DNA of 64,000 nucleotides, from positions 8,329-72,328 of the forward strand of contig SGPL01000071.1 in the NCBI GenBank assembly GCA_004802705.1, in the 5' to 3' direction. This document shows positions 61,315 through 64,000 of the stretch, piece after piece. The position numbers were made by a program, and so were the translations under genes. The notes beneath the pieces are model-generated. The model was not told the DNA's origin. It saw only the letters and a program-made list of their open reading frames with translations, and ran no database searches. The DNA comes from Bondarzewia mesenterica (lineage: Eukaryota; Basidiomycota; Agaricomycetes; Russulales; Bondarzewiaceae). Each line of letters begins with the position of its first letter. The stretch's first letter is position 1.

Positions 61315-62711
61315 ATGCCAGCGCCAGCTGTCTATGTCGTCGTTGTCTTGAGCACAACGGTCGCGGCAGTCGCATTCAAGCAGGTACGCACTAAAACAGA
61401 CTAGAATATCAGTATCTGACACTGATTTTTCTCAAACCTGCAACAAACCATATCAGTTTGTCTTCGACCCTCACCTTCGACCGATAATATCAGCGTGGTG
61501 GGAAAGCAGAAGACGTAGAAGAGCCCCCATCTTGATCTCAGTGCATCCCAGATCGGATTCTTCAGACGACGACGAACCCCATGCGCATGGAGACAGCAGA
61601 CCGTTCGTGCGCAGGACTTCGCTCAGCTCTGACCATTCCAACTCTCCGATTGAGCTCGAAGAGCTAGTTGCCAGAGAAGTCGACGAGTGGAGGAGCGGAG
61701 TCGACGTTAATAGAGACGAGTCTGGACTCAGACTTAGGCATACAAGAGGTCCCAGTTCAAGCCAGACACTGAGTACACCAAACTATATGGACGAAGTGAG
61801 CCTAATCTCGTATCAGAGTGGATAGTCGAATGTTTGCTAATTGCCTCATCTGACTTTCCCCCATTCCCTCCTTCGCAGCACGAACACGAATCTGTATCCA
61901 TTCCCCCTATGCAGCCGACCCGTTCACAAGGATCGCGAGAGGTTCTATTTGAATATCCCCAGTCCCCAATACTTCATCCGCAGTCATCATCGATAATTTC
62001 GCAATCTGGCACATTGCACAGCATCGAGGCGCTTACCATCCCACATGAGCAGCACACGCCGTTGAATCCTTTTGACCTGGAATCCGCACCGGGGAGTTCG
62101 CCATCATCTACGCTATGGCAGAGTGCCGATTCTGTGGCGACATTGTCTGTTCGCGTCCCCAGTCCGTCTGGATCGCAGCGCACTTTATATCCGCCTCTGC
62201 CAGCTTCTCCAGATGCTGCACCTTTGAGCAATACACGTGCCTCCACGCCGGATAGTGACCTACTGGCGTCTTCGATGCTCACATCGACGACAGCCTACCT
62301 CACGCCCCACAGAGTGCCTTCACCTCCCCCCCTTGCCTGTCACTCCGTCACCCCCCTCGCCTGCTAGCCCCATCATCCCCCGCGCTCTCGCCTGCGTTCT
62401 TCCCGCGCATCAGCGTCGATGTCCTCTCTGCCCCTTCTTCTCGCTCCGATTCCCCTTTCTCCGATTCTCCTTTCTCCGATGTATCAAACCGCGCGCTGAG
62501 CCCGGGTGTGCTTCTCTCGCCCCCTTCCGTGCATTCAGACTTCGCGATGCCGAGCGATGATGATGACATGTTCTCCCTTCCGTCGAATGTGTCAAGTGCG
62601 GCGGTCACGGACGAGGAAGATGCCTTTGATATGGCTTCTGTACAGGGAAGTGAGACGTCTAGTTGGGCGGGTGTCGACGCGCACGATGCGTCCGGGCCTT
62701 CGCATCGCTGA
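61315..62711 (+). CDS. signal-anchored, Ser/Pro-rich disordered protein
   Basis: Three exons: 61315-61383, 61457-61795 and 61879-62711. The N-terminus MPAPAVYVVVVLSTTVAAVA is one hydrophobic segment without a clear cleavage site, followed by FKQ and soon SRRRRR, a positive-inside pattern for a membrane anchor. The rest is disordered, Ser/Pro-rich, and ends acidic (PSDDDDMFSLPS, TDEEDAFDMASVQG). Two C runs, 62326-62332 (C7) and 62377-62381 (C5), break the frame; with C6 and C4 the reading goes SPPPLPVTPSPPSPASPIIP then ALSPAFFPRISV to the stop, and exons sum to 1239 nt (412 aa). Family not recognised; C-terminal part is probably cytosolic. Confidence 0.7.
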
Positions 62712-63894
62712 TGTTCAAGCGCTCATCTGCCAAGCCATATCCCACCGCATCCGAGCACACTTGGGCAATCGTTTTCACGACCGGTTTGCTCCATTTAAGG
62801 TTTAATTGAGTATGCTTTTCCCCCTGTGCTGTAATCTCGTTTGTACTCTCACTTCCACTGTTTTCAACATTGCTTGTCACAGGACATCTGTCTGATCATG
62901 TTTTAACACATGCTATTGCTAGTATTTTCTTATTCTTTGAGGCCGTTGTAGTAGATAAACATTAACGTTGTATAAATGTGTCAGATCGTCGACGCCAGTT
63001 TGCCAAAGAAAGAAATATTGTTTCCTAGTTGACTGCGAGTATGCAGCTTACTGACAAGACCTTGCGCGCGCCTCCTTGGAGTCTCCTTGGTCGCGCTGGC
63101 CTCGAGAGGCTTCAAGTCACCACACAGAACGACTGTAGAAGCTGAGGTCGCGTCGGAGATTCCCGACTAATCTCTACAATACTCAGATACTATTGAAGAA
63201 TTCCTTGATCCTCCAAATCCCAAGCGCCAACAAGACGATCATGCTGGCATAGGCTCGCAGTTCATCTCTCATCGCTAAACTCTGCGTTTCAATTGACGTC
63301 AGCCAAGTCATGGTTTCCAGACGATATCTGCAAGTCCTCGTCGCATGCTGCAAGTCGGCCGAACTGCTGATATGAATCTAAGTATATATGCTGTGCATGC
63401 ATACAAAGGTGTCGGCAGCGATAGTTTTATAATTTTGGGTGAGGTTGAAACGAGACATCTTCGGTTTGCGCTATGAGTTGTCGAGCACACTGCATGGGGT
63501 GCGGGACGTTTGGGGCGTTCATCTGCTGGGAGCCACGTTCGGACCACACTGCACAGAGTCACGCCGGATCCACAACAAATTTGATTCTGGGTTGATCCTC
63601 GCACCACGTGTGAGCCGAACGCACATATAGCTAATCTTCAGGACATGACCGATTGCTCATGGCGTTCTCTCGTTTCAGCACAACTTCACGGCTGGAGCAC
63701 ACGGATGCTCGCCGTTTGCCTCGACGAAACCTGCAGGCAACCCTTCTGATAATGGAGCCCTTCACGTTGGTCTTCTTCGCAGGCCCTCCTCACACCTTCA
63801 TCCGCCTCTCAGCATCTCAGTGTCTACTCTCAGAGTTTGACGTCTCAATCTTGTCGTTCTTTATCACTCTTTCGCTGGATTCATCGCACCGACG
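62712..63894. other. intergenic; no gene seen
   Basis: No convincing exon on either strand. AT-rich at 62880-63050, with a pyrimidine-rich stretch (63760-63880) just before the next ATG. Confidence 0.5.
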
Positions 63895-64000
63895 ATGTCG
63901 ACGACGGGCCCCAAGTCTCTCCGGTCGCGCATGGGCACGATGATGCGCAGAACTTCCTCAGGTTTCAGCTTCAACAGACCTCCTACACCTGGTTCGCGCG
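63895..64000 (+). CDS. 5' end of an unidentified gene, cut by the window
   Basis: From an ATG in a good context (pyrimidine-rich leader, GACGATG) the frame is open to the window edge: MSTTGPKSLRSRMGTMM then RRTSSGFSFNRPPTPGSR. Ser/Arg/Pro-rich, likely a disordered N-terminus. Too short to identify. Confidence that it is a real start rests on the upstream pyrimidine tract and composition only. Confidence 0.45.
   Translation, partial: MSTTGPKSLRSRMGTMMRRTSSGFSFNRPPTPGSR

Noticed and set aside
1..64000. tRNA, rRNA or CRISPR arrays
   Set aside because: I scanned for the T-loop box and for regularly spaced short repeats and found no convincing candidate; CRISPR is not expected in a fungus. A tRNA search program would be decisive.

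Overview
This window is nuclear DNA of a filamentous basidiomycete, most likely an agaricomycete. The genes are dense in the right half and are split by many short introns of about 45-75 bp with GT..AG ends. The gene families are typical of mushrooms: a Plavaka-type transposase, DUF6532-like and DUF6697-like proteins, an expanded HECT-like family, an OTT_1508-like deaminase, and a myosin-motor chitin synthase with a DEK-type C-terminus. Species cannot be named from the sequence alone. Family names come from motif recognition by eye; no database search was run.

Left part (1-33.2 kb) is accessory and repeat-rich. It holds a HECT-like gene (2.6-5.7 kb, minus), a small charged helical protein (6.9-7.6 kb), a DUF6532-like gene (8.6-10.5 kb), a J-domain gene (10.9-11.6 kb), the BET bromodomain gene BDF1 (11.7-14.0 kb) and a 3-mercaptopyruvate sulfurtransferase (14.5-15.4 kb, minus). 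After these come a decayed 5' piece of SSD1 (16.4-17.8 kb), a truncated alpha/beta-hydrolase (18.9-19.1 kb) that abuts an OTT_1508-like deaminase on the other strand (19.1-21.3 kb), a Ulp1 protease remnant (22.3-22.6 kb) and a Plavaka transposase with a premature stop (23.2-27.7 kb). From 27.7 to 33.2 kb there is no gene I can identify. Isolated n characters are concentrated in the HECT-like, MST and Plavaka regions.

Right part (33.2-64 kb) is a conventional, compact housekeeping segment: a C2H2 transcription factor, the protein phosphatase 4 catalytic subunit, a peroxisome-type CoA diphosphatase (Nudix), the ABC-F ribosome biogenesis factor ARB1, a long coiled-coil/disordered protein, a Cys-motif protein, a DUF6697-like protein, RidA, COPI beta-prime SEC27, a chimeric myosin-chitin synthase, a membrane-anchored disordered protein and the start of one more gene. 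RidA and SEC27 are divergent with only 120 bp between start codons. Themes are secretion and cell wall (SEC27, chitin synthase), translation and signalling (ARB1, PP4c) and metabolite repair (RidA, Nudix).

A cross-cutting observation is that several otherwise intact genes carry a one-base frameshift, nearly always one base too many in a homopolymer. Removing that base makes the summed exon length divide exactly by three in four genes (C2H2 factor, ARB1, SEC27, the 61.3 kb gene). These look like sequencing or assembly errors, not pseudogenes. Genuine decay is different in kind: in-frame nonsense codons and non-homopolymer shifts in the SSD1 piece and in the Plavaka transposase.
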